NCBI GenBank assembly: GCA_000474255.1
Contig: BATO01000019.1
Coordinates: forward strand, 17,304-81,303
DNA from: Aquipseudomonas alcaligenes MRY13-0052
GTDB taxonomy: Bacteria > Pseudomonadota > Gammaproteobacteria > Pseudomonadales > Pseudomonadaceae
Direction: 5' to 3'
DNA length: 64,000 nt
The position numbers and the translations under genes are program-made. Position 1 is the stretch's first letter, and each line of letters opens with the position of its first letter. The notes below the pieces were generated by a model that was not told where the DNA came from, did no database searches, and saw only the letters and a program-made list of their open reading frames with translations. Shown piece after piece: positions 37,138 to 50,808 of this stretch.

Positions 37138-38124
37138 TCAGAGTTCGGCGGGGTGCACGTGGCCGAACAGTTCCTGGGAGAAGCGCACGCGCTCCTCGGG
37201 CGTTTCCACGATGCCCTTTTCCTGCAGCTCGGCGATGCGGGCTTCCACCGCGTGGGCGCGATGGGTGAGGCCGCAGTCGTTGGCGATCTGGATGTTCAGG
37301 CCGGGGCGGGCGTTGAGCTCGAGGATCAGCGGGCCCTTCTCCTGGTCCAGCACCATGTCGACACCGATGTAGCCCAGGCCGCACAGCTCGTAGCAGCCGG
37401 CCGCCAGCTTCATGAAGCCGTCCCAGTTGGGCAGCTGCACGCCGTCCACCGCGTTGGTGGTGTCCGGGTGCTTGGCGATCTTGTTGTTCAGCCAGGTGCC
37501 GCGCAGGGTGACGCCGGTGGCGAGGTCCACGCCCACGCCGATGGCGCCCTGGTGCAGGTTGGCCTTGCCGTTGGACTGGCGGGTGGGCAGGCGCAGCATC
37601 GCCATCACGGGGTAGCCCATGAGCACGATGATGCGGATGTCCGGTACGCCTTCGTAGCTGATGCTCTTGAAGATCTGGTCCGGGGTCACGCGGTACTCGA
37701 TCAGCGCGCGGTCGCGGTGCCCGCCGAGGGAGTAGAGGCCGGTGAGGATCGAGGAGATCTGATGCTCGATCTCCTCGTGGCTGATGATCTTCCCGGAGAC
37801 CGTCTTGTAACGGCCTTCGAAGCGGTCGGCGATCACCAGGATGCCGTCACCGCCGGCGCCCTGGGCGGGCTTGATCACGAAATCGTTGCGCTCGCCGATG
37901 ATCTCGTCGAGCTTGTCGATTTCCTTCTCGGTGGAAATGATCCCGTACATTTCGGGCACGTGGATGCCCGCCTCGATGGCGCGCATCTTGGTGATGATCT
38001 TGTCGTCGACGATCGGGTACAGGTGCCGTTTGTTGTACTTCAGCACGTAGTCCGCGTTGCGACGGTTGATGCCCATGATGCCTTTGGCTTCGAGGGCTTT
38101 CCACGTCTTGATCAGGCCGAACAT
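37138..38124 (-). CDS. ATP-grasp ligase, alpha-L-glutamate ligase-like (RimK-related)
   Basis: A 328-residue cytoplasmic protein. ATP-grasp landmarks are FVIKPAQGAGGDGILVI (flexible glycine-rich lid with the ATP-binding Lys), RALIEYRVTPDQIF, DIRIIVLMGYPVMAMLRLP and, at the end, GVDMVLDQEKGPLILELNARPGLNIQIAN (quoted in part), where Glu and Asn bind magnesium. The family is annotated as RimK-related glutamate ligase. It is 4 bp downstream of the inactive transglutaminase gene in a three-gene operon. The products most likely ligate an amino acid to a peptide or protein; substrate unknown. Confidence 0.85.
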   Translation of the reverse strand: MFGLIKTWKALEAKGIMGINRRNADYVLKYNKRHLYPIVDDKIITKMRAIEAGIHVPEMYGIISTEKEIDKLDEIIGERNDFVIKPAQGAGGDGILVIADRFEGRYKTVSGKIISHEEIEHQISSILTGLYSLGGHRDRALIEYRVTPDQIFKSISYEGVPDIRIIVLMGYPVMAMLRLPTRQSNGKANLHQGAIGVGVDLATGVTLRGTWLNNKIAKHPDTTNAVDGVQLPNWDGFMKLAAGCYELCGLGYIGVDMVLDQEKGPLILELNARPGLNIQIANDCGLTHRAHAVEARIAELQEKGIVETPEERVRFSQELFGHVHPAEL

Positions 38125-38127
38125 GGC

Positions 38128-39654
38128 TCAGTCCTTCAGGAAGGCTTTGAAGCGGAACAGCTCCGTCAGGCGGTAGCCGCGGTAGCGACCCATCGCCAGC
38201 ATGAAGCCCACCATGATCAGCAGCACGGCCGGGAAGGTGAAGATGAAGTAGGTCAGCTCCGGCACGGTCATCAGCAGGTGCGCCAGGGTGGCGGCGAACA
38301 GGGTGCCGATGGCGACCTTGAAGGCATGGCCACCGCCGCGCTCTTCCCAGGTGATGGACAGGCGTTCGATGGTCATGGTCAGGATCACCATCGGGAACAG
38401 CGCCACGGACAGGCCGCGCTCCAGGCCCAGCTTGTGGCTGAGCAGGCTGATGACCGCAATCAGGATCACCACGAACGTCAGCACCACCGATAGCCTGGGT
38501 AGCATCTGTAGCTTCAGGTGTTCGAGGTAGGACCGCAGTGACAGGCCCAATGCCGTGATGATGGTGAACAGCGCGATGCCGAAGCCCAGCTGCGTCTCGC
38601 GGAAGGCGAGGGCGATCAGCACCGGGGTGAAGGTACCCAGGGTCTGCAGGCCGCCGAGGTTGCGCAGGATCAGGATCACCAGCACACCGATGGGGATCAT
38701 GATCATGATCTGGTAGGTCTGCTGGGTCTGCAGCGGCAGGCCGTAGAGCGAGTATTCGAGGAAGTCGGCGTCGGTGTTCTCGTCGGTCAGCTTGGCCAGG
38801 CGGATGGCGTTCATCTCGCTGTTGTTCAGGCTGAAGGTCACCTGGGCCTTCTTGCCGCCGTCGACGGTGATCAGGTTGTCGTCACCGGTCCACCACACCA
38901 GGCGGTCGGCGGGCAGGCCCTGCTCGCCGGTATCCGGGTTGAAGTACAGCCAGTTCTCGCCGTTGAAGCTGCGCAGCCAAAGCTCAGGGCTCTGCGGCTG
39001 GTCGGCGGCGAGGCGGATGGTGTGCACGCGTTCCATCGGGACGTGGGCGATGGACAGCAGCAGCTCGATGGCCTTGGCCTTGTTCGAGGTGCTCTGGTCG
39101 CCGGCGAGCAGCAACTTGACGTTGTCGTCGTTCAGGTTGTTGGTGCGCTTGATGGTCTCGCTGATGAAGGTCTCGACGTCGGCCGAGTGCTGGCGGATGG
39201 GGGCCAGCAGGGCTTCGGCGGCGATCTTCTCGGCACCCTCGACCGGGATGCTGTCACGGAAGATCGGCCCCTTGTCCTTGGGCTTCTCGCCGCTGTAGCG
39301 CTTGGTCAGCACCAGACGGTAGTAGAGGGTCTGGTTGCCGCTGGCGCGGCGGGCGGACCAGGTCACCTTGCGGTTGCCGTCCACGCGATTGATGCTCACG
39401 CCGTAGTTGTTGGAGATGAAGCTCTCGTTGAGGCTGACGTAATCCCGGTTCAGCGGCGGCACGAACATCTGCACCTTGATCGGGTCGCGCGGGCTGGCCT
39501 GGAATTCGACCTTGGCGTCGATGTTCCAGAGGTCGTCGGTCTCATCCTCGGTGATCGGGATGCCCTGAATGAAGATCTGGTAGGCCGTTATCAGAATGCC
39601 CAGGGTCACCAGCAGGGTGATCAGGACTTTCAGATGCAGGGTAAGAGAGCGCAT
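38128..39654 (-). CDS. Inactive-transglutaminase protein fused to seven membrane helices
   Basis: A 508-residue inner-membrane protein. One N-terminal helix (LKVLITLLVTLGILITAYQIF) leads to a periplasmic transglutaminase-like domain of about 220 residues. In it the catalytic Cys position is not visible (DNVKLLLAGDQSTSNKAKAI where an active enzyme has a Cys), consistent with the 'inactive transglutaminase' name. About seven C-terminal helices follow (MIMIPIGVLVILILRN, LGFGIALFTIITALGLSL, VVLTFVVILIAVISLL, YFIFTFPAVLLIMVGFMLAMG). The middle gene of the operon, it may present a bound peptide from the periplasm to the cytoplasmic ATP-grasp enzyme; this is inference. Confidence 0.85.
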   Translation of the reverse strand: MRSLTLHLKVLITLLVTLGILITAYQIFIQGIPITEDETDDLWNIDAKVEFQASPRDPIKVQMFVPPLNRDYVSLNESFISNNYGVSINRVDGNRKVTWSARRASGNQTLYYRLVLTKRYSGEKPKDKGPIFRDSIPVEGAEKIAAEALLAPIRQHSADVETFISETIKRTNNLNDDNVKLLLAGDQSTSNKAKAIELLLSIAHVPMERVHTIRLAADQPQSPELWLRSFNGENWLYFNPDTGEQGLPADRLVWWTGDDNLITVDGGKKAQVTFSLNNSEMNAIRLAKLTDENTDADFLEYSLYGLPLQTQQTYQIMIMIPIGVLVILILRNLGGLQTLGTFTPVLIALAFRETQLGFGIALFTIITALGLSLRSYLEHLKLQMLPRLSVVLTFVVILIAVISLLSHKLGLERGLSVALFPMVILTMTIERLSITWEERGGGHAFKVAIGTLFAATLAHLLMTVPELTYFIFTFPAVLLIMVGFMLAMGRYRGYRLTELFRFKAFLKD

Positions 39655-39659
39655 GTGAG

Positions 39660-40196
39660 TTACTCGGCAGAGTTTGCGTCAGTGGCACAGCCGGGTTGGC
39701 CGGCAGCGTATTTAAGGCTCGGGTCGACCAGTGCATCGAAGCGCTTGAGCGCCTCGGAACCGATCAGAAGCGGGTATTGGAAAGCACTACGGTCGGTGAG
39801 GTTCACTTCGATCGTGCGCAGGGCGCTGCCCATGCAGATATCGAGTTCGATCACCGGGCGCGCGGTGTAGGTCTTGTCTTCATCCGGATCGTAGTCGCCG
39901 GCGCGGCGCTTGATCTTGCTGATACGTGCCAGCGGCCGCTCGATGGGGTGCGCATGGGCGTCGTCGATGGCCAGGTAGAAGCGCACCCAGGTCTCGCCAT
40001 CACGCTTGAAGCGCTTGATGTCGCGGGCACTGAGGGAGGCTGTCTTGGCGCCGGTGTCGAGCTTGGCGGCGACCACCAGGTCGAGGCCGTCAAGACGGGC
40101 GTATTCGTTCAGGCCATAGATGGTCTTGTCGGCGGCGACGCTGAGGCCTGGCAGTGCTAGCAGGCATATGAGCAATGCGAAGGGCTTGAGAGTCAT
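39660..40196 (-). CDS. Retropepsin-like periplasmic aspartic protease (PF05618 type)
   Basis: A 178-residue protein with signal peptide MTLKPFALLICLLALPGLSVA. The aspartic-protease motif is AKLDTGAKTASLSA, with Asp47-Thr48-Gly49, and the family's conserved RPVIELDICMG and PLLIGSEALKRFDALVDP follow. The family is often still labelled 'ATP-dependent zinc protease', but the DTGA core is that of a single-lobed retropepsin that must dimerise. It is the first gene of the operon with the transglutaminase-like and ATP-grasp genes (5-bp and 3-bp gaps), so it likely trims or releases the peptide the others handle. Confidence 0.85.
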   Translation of the reverse strand: MTLKPFALLICLLALPGLSVAADKTIYGLNEYARLDGLDLVVAAKLDTGAKTASLSARDIKRFKRDGETWVRFYLAIDDAHAHPIERPLARISKIKRRAGDYDPDEDKTYTARPVIELDICMGSALRTIEVNLTDRSAFQYPLLIGSEALKRFDALVDPSLKYAAGQPGCATDANSAE

Positions 40197-40395
40197 GAGT
40201 CCTTGGGTAGCGTTCGAGATGCTGATGCCCGATGCCTGGCCTGGTGGCCTCGGCGCCTGGCGTACGAGTCTAGCAGCGCCCCGCCAGGCGCATGAGCGGC
40301 GCATTCTAACACGCAGGTTTTCCGGGGCGACAGACGCTTATGGCGCTTTGTTAAGGCTGTGACGGGTTCAAATGAATTTTTTGCGATCTACGACG

Positions 40396-40407
40396 ATTGT
40401 CGACAAT
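40396..40407. promoter_or_regulatory. Palindromic operator 1 upstream of the prp operon
   Basis: ATTGTCGACAAT is a perfect 12-bp palindrome 16 bp upstream of the -35 element of the GntR gene. Its core TGTCGACA recurs at the GTG start of the same gene, so the GntR protein is the likely ligand. Confidence 0.7.
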
Positions 40408-40421
40408 GGCTGTGTTTTGGT

Positions 40422-40449
40422 TTGACTGAACCGCTTATCGGCGTTAATT
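40422..40449 (+). promoter_or_regulatory. Probable sigma-70 promoter of the GntR-prp operon
   Basis: TTGACT and TTAATT are separated by 16 bp and lie between the two palindromic operators, so repressor bound at both would block initiation. The expected transcript would start near 40456, leaving a very short leader. Confidence 0.55.
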
Positions 40450-40469
40450 TTGCGGGGTGATTTTTCAAT

Positions 40470-40480
40470 GTGTCGACAAT
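40470..40480. promoter_or_regulatory. Operator 2 overlapping the GntR start codon
   Basis: GTGTCGACAAT keeps ten of the twelve positions of operator 1 and begins at the GTG start itself. It suggests autoregulation by looping or roadblock between two sites 74 bp apart. Confidence 0.6.
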
Positions 40481-41207
40481 CATGCTTGATGCAGCAGAAG
40501 CACCCGTCACCCAGGCCGAAGACTCGGAAACCCTCTCCGAGCACGTCTTCCGGCGCATCCAGGCGGCCATCGTCAAGGGCGAGATCGCGCCCGGCAGCAA
40601 GATCTCCGAGCCGGAGCTGGCCCGCGCCTATGGCATCAGCCGAGGCCCGCTGCGCGAGGCGATCCACCGTCTGGAAGGGCAGAAGCTGCTGGTTCGCGTG
40701 CCCCACGTCGGTGCGCGGGTGGTGTCCCTCAGCCATGCCGAGCTGATCGAACTCTACGAAATCCGCGAATCCCTCGAGGGCATGGCCTGCCGCCTCGCCG
40801 CCGAGCGCATGACCCAGGCGGAGATCGACGATCTGCGCGCCGTGCTGGAGACCCACGAGCGCGACGCTGCCTTCCAGGCCGGCGTCGGCTACTACCAGCA
40901 GGAAGGCGACTTCGACTTCCACTACCGGATCATCCAGGGCAGTGGCAACCAGACGCTGACCCGCATGCTCTGCGGCGAGCTCTACCAGCTCGTGCGCATG
41001 TACCGCCTGCAGTTTTCCAGCGTGCCCAACCGGCCGCGCCAGGCCTTCGCCGAGCACCACCGAATTCTCGATGCCATCGCCGACCGTGACGGCGAACTGG
41101 CCGAGCTGCTGATGCGCCGTCACATCGGTGCTTCCAAGCGCAACATCGAGCGCCACTACCAGGGCGCCGTCGCCAAACTCCCAGAAGATCAACGAGGTGA
41201 GTCATGA
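40470..41207 (+). CDS. GntR-family (FadR-type) regulator of the propionate operon
   Basis: A 245-residue repressor. The N-terminal winged helix is [20 protein letters not shown], then [20 protein letters not shown], and the helical FCD ligand domain has the metal-binding histidines/acids of [30 protein letters not shown] and [15 protein letters not shown]. The ligand is probably a methylcitrate-cycle intermediate. GTG 40470 was chosen because GGGGTGA lies 10 nt upstream; ATG 40482 is the alternative. The stop overlaps the prpB start by 4 nt (ATGA), so regulator and enzymes are one operon. Confidence 0.87.
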   Translation: MSTIMLDAAEAPVTQAEDSETLSEHVFRRIQAAIVKGEIAPGSKISEPELARAYGISRGPLREAIHRLEGQKLLVRVPHVGARVVSLSHAELIELYEIRESLEGMACRLAAERMTQAEIDDLRAVLETHERDAAFQAGVGYYQQEGDFDFHYRIIQGSGNQTLTRMLCGELYQLVRMYRLQFSSVPNRPRQAFAEHHRILDAIADRDGELAELLMRRHIGASKRNIERHYQGAVAKLPEDQRGES

Positions 41208-42091
41208 GTCAGAAATCCGCCGGCCTGCGCTTCCGCGACGCCATTGCCGAGGAAAGCCCGCTGCAGGTCATCGGCGCCATCAACGCCAACCATGCGCTGT
41301 TGGCCAAGCGCGCCGGCTACAAGGCCATCTACCTCTCCGGTGGCGGCGTAGCGGCGGGCTCCCTGGGCCTGCCGGACCTGGGCATCAATACCCTGGACGA
41401 CGTGCTCACCGACGTGCGCCGCATCACCGATGTCTGCGACCTGCCGTTGCTGGTGGACATCGACACGGGCTTCGGCCCGAGCGCCTTCAATATCGAGCGC
41501 ACCGTCAAGAACCTGATCAAGGCCGGCGCCGCCGCCGCCCACATCGAAGACCAGGTCGGCGCCAAGCGCTGCGGCCACCGTCCGGGCAAGGAGATTGTCT
41601 CCTGCGAGGAAATGGTCGACCGCGTGCGTGCCGCCGCCGACGCCAAGACCGACCCGGACTTCTTCCTCATCGCCCGCACCGACGCCATCCAGGCCGAAGG
41701 CGTGGACGCCGCCATCGAGCGCTGCCTGCGCTACGTGGAAGCCGGTGCCGACGGCATCTTCGCCGAGGCCGCCTATGACCTGCCGACCTACCAGCGCTTC
41801 GTCGACGCCCTGAAGGTGCCGGTGCTGGCCAACATCACCGAGTTCGGCGCCACCCCGCTGTTCACCCGCGATGAGCTGGCGTCGGTCGGCGTGGCCATCC
41901 AGCTCTACCCGCTGTCGGCCTTCCGTGCCGCCAACAAGGCCGCCGAAGCCGTCTACACCTCGATCCGCCAGAACGGCCACCAGAAGGACGTGATCGAGCT
42001 GATGCAGACCCGCGCGGAGCTGTACGACCGCATTGGCTACCACGCCTTCGAGCAGAAGCTCGATGCGCTGTTCGCCGCCGGCAAGAAGTGA
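41204..42091 (+). CDS. prpB: 2-Methylisocitrate lyase
   Basis: A 295-residue isocitrate-lyase-superfamily enzyme that splits 2-methylisocitrate to pyruvate and succinate. Landmarks: [30 protein letters not shown] (magnesium-binding Asp), [19 protein letters not shown] with the catalytic KRCGH motif, and [10 protein letters not shown]. The short length (about 295 rather than 430 or more residues) separates it from isocitrate lyase. It is translationally coupled to the GntR gene and 96 bp from prpC. Confidence 0.96.
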   Translation: MSQKSAGLRFRDAIAEESPLQVIGAINANHALLAKRAGYKAIYLSGGGVAAGSLGLPDLGINTLDDVLTDVRRITDVCDLPLLVDIDTGFGPSAFNIERTVKNLIKAGAAAAHIEDQVGAKRCGHRPGKEIVSCEEMVDRVRAAADAKTDPDFFLIARTDAIQAEGVDAAIERCLRYVEAGADGIFAEAAYDLPTYQRFVDALKVPVLANITEFGATPLFTRDELASVGVAIQLYPLSAFRAANKAAEAVYTSIRQNGHQKDVIELMQTRAELYDRIGYHAFEQKLDALFAAGKK

Positions 42092-42187
42092 TCGAGCGGT
42101 TGTTCCGGGTGGGCCCATGGGCCGCCCGGCGGCCACCGCAGAACAATAAAAGCACCATCATCCGGATCAGATGAGGAGATACATGCG

Positions 42188-43351
42188 ATGAGCGCGACCC
42201 CCGAAGCGACCACCCCCGGCTTCAAGCCGAAGAAATCCGTGGCCCTGAGCGGCACCGCCGCCGGCAACACCGCCCTGTGCACCGTCGGCCGCACCGGCAA
42301 TGACCTGCACTACCGTGGCTATGACGTGCTGGACTTCGCCAACCGCTGCGAATTCGAAGAGATCGCCCACCTGCTGGTACACGGCAAGCTGCCCAACGTG
42401 GCCGAGCTGGCCGGCTACAAGGCCAAGCTCAAGGCCCTGCGCGGTCTGCCGGCGGCGCTGAAAGCCGCCCTGGAACAACTGCCGCCGTCGGCCCACCCGA
42501 TGGATGTGATGCGCACCGCCGTGTCGGTGCTCGGCTGTGTGTCGCCCGAGAAGGACGACCATAACCACCCCGGCGCCCGCGACATCGCCGACAAGCTGAT
42601 GGCGTCCCTGGGCTCGGCCTTGCTGTACTGGTACCACTTCAGCCACAACGGCAAACGCATCGAGGTGGAAACCGACGATGACTCCATCGGCGGCCATTTC
42701 CTCCACCTGTTGCACGGCGAAAAGCCCCGCGAGTCCTGGGTGCGCGCCATGCATACCTCGCTGAACCTGTATGCCGAGCATGAATTCAACGCCTCCACCT
42801 TCACCTCGCGGGTGATCGCCGGCACCGGTTCCGACATGCATTCCTGCATCGCCGGCGCCATCGGCGCGCTGCGTGGCCCGAAACACGGTGGCGCCAACGA
42901 AGTGGCCTTCGAGATCCAGAAACGCTACGACAACGCGGACGAAGCCGAGGCCGATATCCGCGCCCGCGTGGAGAAGAAGGAAGTGGTCATCGGCTTCGGC
43001 CACCCGGTCTACACCGTGGCCGACCCGCGCAACAAGGTGATCAAGGAAGTGGCGCGCGAGCTGTCCGCCGAGCAGGGCAACAGCAAGATGTTCGACATCG
43101 CCGAGCGCCTGGAAAGCGTGATGTGGGACATCAAGAAGATGTTCCCCAACCTCGATTGGTTCAGCGCCGTCAGCTACCACATGATGGGCGTGCCCACCGC
43201 CATGTTCACCCCGCTGTTCGTGATCGCCCGCACCTCGGGCTGGTCCAGCCACGTCATCGAGCAGCGCATCGACGGCAAGATCATCCGTCCGAGCGCCAAC
43301 TACACAGGCCCCGAAGACCTGAAGTTCGTGCCGCTCAAGGACCGCAAATAA
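42188..43351 (+). CDS. prpC: 2-Methylcitrate synthase
   Basis: A 387-residue citrate-synthase-family enzyme condensing propionyl-CoA with oxaloacetate. It has the catalytic histidines in [19 protein letters not shown] and [21 protein letters not shown], and Asp in the [19 protein letters not shown] segment (here [20 protein letters not shown]). The short N terminus (no 40-residue NADH-binding extension of type II citrate synthase) and operon position fix it as PrpC. AGGAGA lies upstream of ATG 42188; an overlapping ATG at 42183 is out of frame. Confidence 0.96.
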   Translation: MSATPEATTPGFKPKKSVALSGTAAGNTALCTVGRTGNDLHYRGYDVLDFANRCEFEEIAHLLVHGKLPNVAELAGYKAKLKALRGLPAALKAALEQLPPSAHPMDVMRTAVSVLGCVSPEKDDHNHPGARDIADKLMASLGSALLYWYHFSHNGKRIEVETDDDSIGGHFLHLLHGEKPRESWVRAMHTSLNLYAEHEFNASTFTSRVIAGTGSDMHSCIAGAIGALRGPKHGGANEVAFEIQKRYDNADEAEADIRARVEKKEVVIGFGHPVYTVADPRNKVIKEVARELSAEQGNSKMFDIAERLESVMWDIKKMFPNLDWFSAVSYHMMGVPTAMFTPLFVIARTSGWSSHVIEQRIDGKIIRPSANYTGPEDLKFVPLKDRK

Positions 43352-43369
43352 CCAATCATGGAAAACACC

Positions 43370-45991
<2,622 letters not shown>

Positions 45992-46000
45992 CGGGAACGC

Positions 46001-46045
46001 GGGGTGGGCGGAGCGATGCCCCCTGGGTATCGCTTCGCCCGCCCC
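46001..46045. repeat. Long hairpin element between acnD and prpF
   Basis: GGGGTGGGCGGAGCGAT pairs with ATCGCTTCGCCCGCCCC over 17 bp with two G-U pairs, around an 11-base loop. It is followed by GATACCCAACA near 46090-46100. It looks like a degenerate copy of the dispersed GC-rich repeats; as an RNA hairpin it could tune prpF expression or protect the upstream message. Confidence 0.6.
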
Positions 46046-46120
46046 AACCTGCGCAGCGCGTGCGGCCCTTGGGCTGCATTGAGCGCGGCGATACCCAACA
46101 GATTCCAGGATGACGAAGCC

Positions 46121-47308
46121 ATGGCTCATCTACCCCAAGTGAAAGTCCCCGCCACCTACATCCGTGGCGGCACCAGCAAGGGTGTGTTCTTCCGCCTGCA
46201 GGACCTGCCCGAGCCCTGCCAGGTACCGGGTGCGGCCCGTGACCGGCTGTTCATGCGGGTGATCGGCAGCCCCGATCCCTATGCCGCGCACATCGACGGC
46301 ATGGGCGGCGCCACCTCCAGCACCAGCAAATGCGTGATCCTGTCGAAGAGCAGCCAGCCCGACCACGATGTCGACTACCTCTACGGCCAGGTCTCCATCG
46401 ACAAGGCCTTCGTCGACTGGAGCGGCAACTGCGGCAATCTGTCCACGGCGGCGGGCGCCTTCGCCATTCACGCCGGGCTGGTCGACCCGTCGCGCATTCC
46501 GGATAACGGCACCTGCGTGGTGCGCATCTGGCAGGCGAATATCCAGAAAACCATCATCGCCCACGTGCCGGTCACCAACGGCCAGGTGCAGGAAACCGGC
46601 GACTTCGAGCTGGACGGGGTGACCTTCCCGGCGGCGGAGATCGTGCTGGAGTTCCTCGACCCGTCGGACGACGGCGAGGAGGGCGGCTCGATGTTCCCCA
46701 CCGGCAACCTGGTGGACGACCTCGACGTGCCGGGTGTCGGCACCTTCAAGGCGACCATGATTACCGCCGGCATCCCGACCATCTTCGTCAACGCCCAGGA
46801 CATCGGCTACACCGGTGCCGAGCTGCGCGAAGCGATCAATGGCGACCCCGAACAGCTGGCGCGTTTCGAGAAACTGCGCATCGCCGGCGCCCTGCGCATG
46901 GGCCTGATCAAGACACCGGAGGAAGCCGCGACCCGCCAGCACACGCCGAAGATCGCCTTCGTCGCGCCGGCGAAGAACTACGTCACCTCCAGTGGCAAGG
47001 AAGTACAGGCCGGCGACATCGACCTGCTGGTGCGCGCGCTGTCCATGGGCAAGTTGCACCACGCGATGATGGGCACTGCCGCCGTCGCCATCGGCACGGC
47101 GGCCGCCATTCCCGGCACCCTGGTCAACCTCGCGGCCGGCGGCGGTGAGCGCAGCGCCGTGCGCTTCGGCCACCCCTCCGGCACCCTGCGCGTGGGCGCC
47201 GAAGCCCGTCAGGTGGACGGCCAGTGGCAGGTGACCAAGGCGATCATGAGTCGCAGTGCGCGGATATTGATGGAGGGAGTAGTAAGAGTTCCGGGGGAGG
47301 CGCTCTAG
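46121..47308 (+). CDS. prpF: 2-Methylaconitate cis-trans isomerase PrpF
   Basis: A 395-residue diaminopimelate-epimerase-fold isomerase that works with AcnD, moving the double bond of 2-methyl-trans-aconitate to give the substrate for aconitase. The conserved PATYIRGGTSKGVFFR opening contains the Arg/Ser-Lys substrate site. DWSGNCGNLSTAAGAFAIHAG holds the catalytic Cys region, and GAKNYVTS-type (here PAKNYVTSSGKEV), HHAMMGTAAVAIGTAAAIPG and VRFGHPSGTLRVGA follow. Start 46121 (MAHLPQVKVPATY) is preferred over the open frame to 46004, which covers the hairpin element. It is the last gene of the prp operon. Confidence 0.95.
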   Translation: MAHLPQVKVPATYIRGGTSKGVFFRLQDLPEPCQVPGAARDRLFMRVIGSPDPYAAHIDGMGGATSSTSKCVILSKSSQPDHDVDYLYGQVSIDKAFVDWSGNCGNLSTAAGAFAIHAGLVDPSRIPDNGTCVVRIWQANIQKTIIAHVPVTNGQVQETGDFELDGVTFPAAEIVLEFLDPSDDGEEGGSMFPTGNLVDDLDVPGVGTFKATMITAGIPTIFVNAQDIGYTGAELREAINGDPEQLARFEKLRIAGALRMGLIKTPEEAATRQHTPKIAFVAPAKNYVTSSGKEVQAGDIDLLVRALSMGKLHHAMMGTAAVAIGTAAAIPGTLVNLAAGGGERSAVRFGHPSGTLRVGAEARQVDGQWQVTKAIMSRSARILMEGVVRVPGEAL

Positions 47309-47353
47309 AGCATTAGCTTGAAGCTGGAAGCCTGAAGCTTGAAGTCGAATGCT

Positions 47354-47402
47354 TTCCAGCTTCCAGCTTCCAGCTTCCAGCTTCCAGCTTCCAGCTTCCA
47401 GC
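47354..47402. repeat. Heptanucleotide tandem repeat (TTCCAGC)7
   Basis: Seven uninterrupted copies of TTCCAGC lie between the convergent prpF and ppsR genes, ending 8 bp before the ppsR stop codon. The preceding 50 bp (AGCTTGAAGCTGGAAGCC and similar) carry degenerate inverse copies, so the region can fold on itself. Copy number is expected to vary between strains by slippage. Confidence 0.9.
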
Positions 47403-47410
47403 TAAAAGAC

Positions 47411-48229
47411 TTACTTGAGCCTCCGCTCCACGCCTTTCTCCACGAGAATCTTCGCCGAGATCTCTTCCACCGAGAAATGGGTGGAGTTGATGTAGGCGAT
47501 GTTTTCCCGGCGGAACAGGTTTTCCACTTCGCGGACCTCGAACTCGCACTGGGCGAAGCTGGCGTAGCGGCTGTTGGGCTTGCGCTCGTGGCGGATCGCG
47601 GTGAGGCGGTCCGGGTCGATGGTCAGGCCGAATAGCTTGTCCTTGTACTTCTTCAGGGCGGCCGGCAGTTGCAGGCGCTCCATGTCCTCTTCGGTCAGCG
47701 GATAGTTTGCGGCACGAATTCCGTATTGCATTGCCATATACAGGCAGGTGGGCGTTTTGCCGCAGCGGGACACGCCGACGAGAATCAGGTCGGCCTTGTC
47801 GTAGTAATGGGTGCGGGCGCCGTCGTCGTTGTCGAGGGCGAAGTTCACCGCCTCGATGCGCTCCATGTAATTGGCGCTGTGGGCGATGGAATGCGACTTG
47901 CCCACCGAGTAGGAAGAATGCGACGTAAGTTCCTGTTCCAGCGGGGAAAGGAAGGTCGAGAAGATGTCGATCATGAACCCGTTGGACGTCGCGAGAATGT
48001 CACGGATTTCCTGGTTGACGATGGTGTCGAAGATGATGGGCCGGGCCCCGTCTGCCTCGGCAGCTATATTGATTTGCTGTACCATGGCGCGCGCTTTTTC
48101 GACGCTGTCTATATAAGGCCGCGTGAGCTTCGCGAAGGTAATGGTCTCGAACTGCGCCAACAGGCTCTGCCCGAGGGTTTCAGCGGTTATGCCGGTACCG
48201 TCGGAGATGAAAAAAGCGGTTCGTTTCAT
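47411..48229 (-). CDS. ppsR: Phosphoenolpyruvate synthase regulatory protein (bifunctional kinase/pyrophosphorylase)
   Basis: A 272-residue DUF299 protein that switches PEP synthase off by ADP-dependent threonine phosphorylation and on again by phosphate-dependent dephosphorylation. Landmarks are [22 protein letters not shown] (quoted in part) at the N terminus, the P-loop-like [24 protein letters not shown] and [18 protein letters not shown]. It is divergent from its target ppsA, with about 158 bp between starts. The sequence is intact, which argues that PEP synthase is still in use in this strain. Confidence 0.95.
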   Translation of the reverse strand: MKRTAFFISDGTGITAETLGQSLLAQFETITFAKLTRPYIDSVEKARAMVQQINIAAEADGARPIIFDTIVNQEIRDILATSNGFMIDIFSTFLSPLEQELTSHSSYSVGKSHSIAHSANYMERIEAVNFALDNDDGARTHYYDKADLILVGVSRCGKTPTCLYMAMQYGIRAANYPLTEEDMERLQLPAALKKYKDKLFGLTIDPDRLTAIRHERKPNSRYASFAQCEFEVREVENLFRRENIAYINSTHFSVEEISAKILVEKGVERRLK

Positions 48230-48387
48230 GCGCCAAAGGCCTTAAGTCGGGATCGATTCTTGGCTATCATAGGCCCGTTTTTGCTGGCCCATCGCCGGCC
48301 TGCATTGTGACTTATTTTTCCGGCCTCGCGCCAGAACGCTGCGGACCACTCCGCATGAGCTTATCCAACAGATAGTGGAGATTCCCC

Positions 48388-50758
<2,371 letters not shown>

Positions 50759-50780
50759 TCCTCTAACCGCAACCAGAAGA

Positions 50781-50807
50781 AGGGCGGGCTGCAAACCCGC
50801 CCTTTTT
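50781..50807 (+). terminator. Rho-independent terminator of ppsA
   Basis: AGGGCGGG pairs with CCCGCCCT around a seven-base loop, followed by T5, 22 bp after the ppsA stop. The next gene's first possible start lies within 2 bp of it. Confidence 0.9.
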
Positions 50808-50808
50808 C

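Noticed and set aside
47354..47402. Possible CRISPR or minisatellite coding repeat
   Set aside because: The unit is 7 bp with no spacers and no ORF through it; it is a simple tandem repeat.
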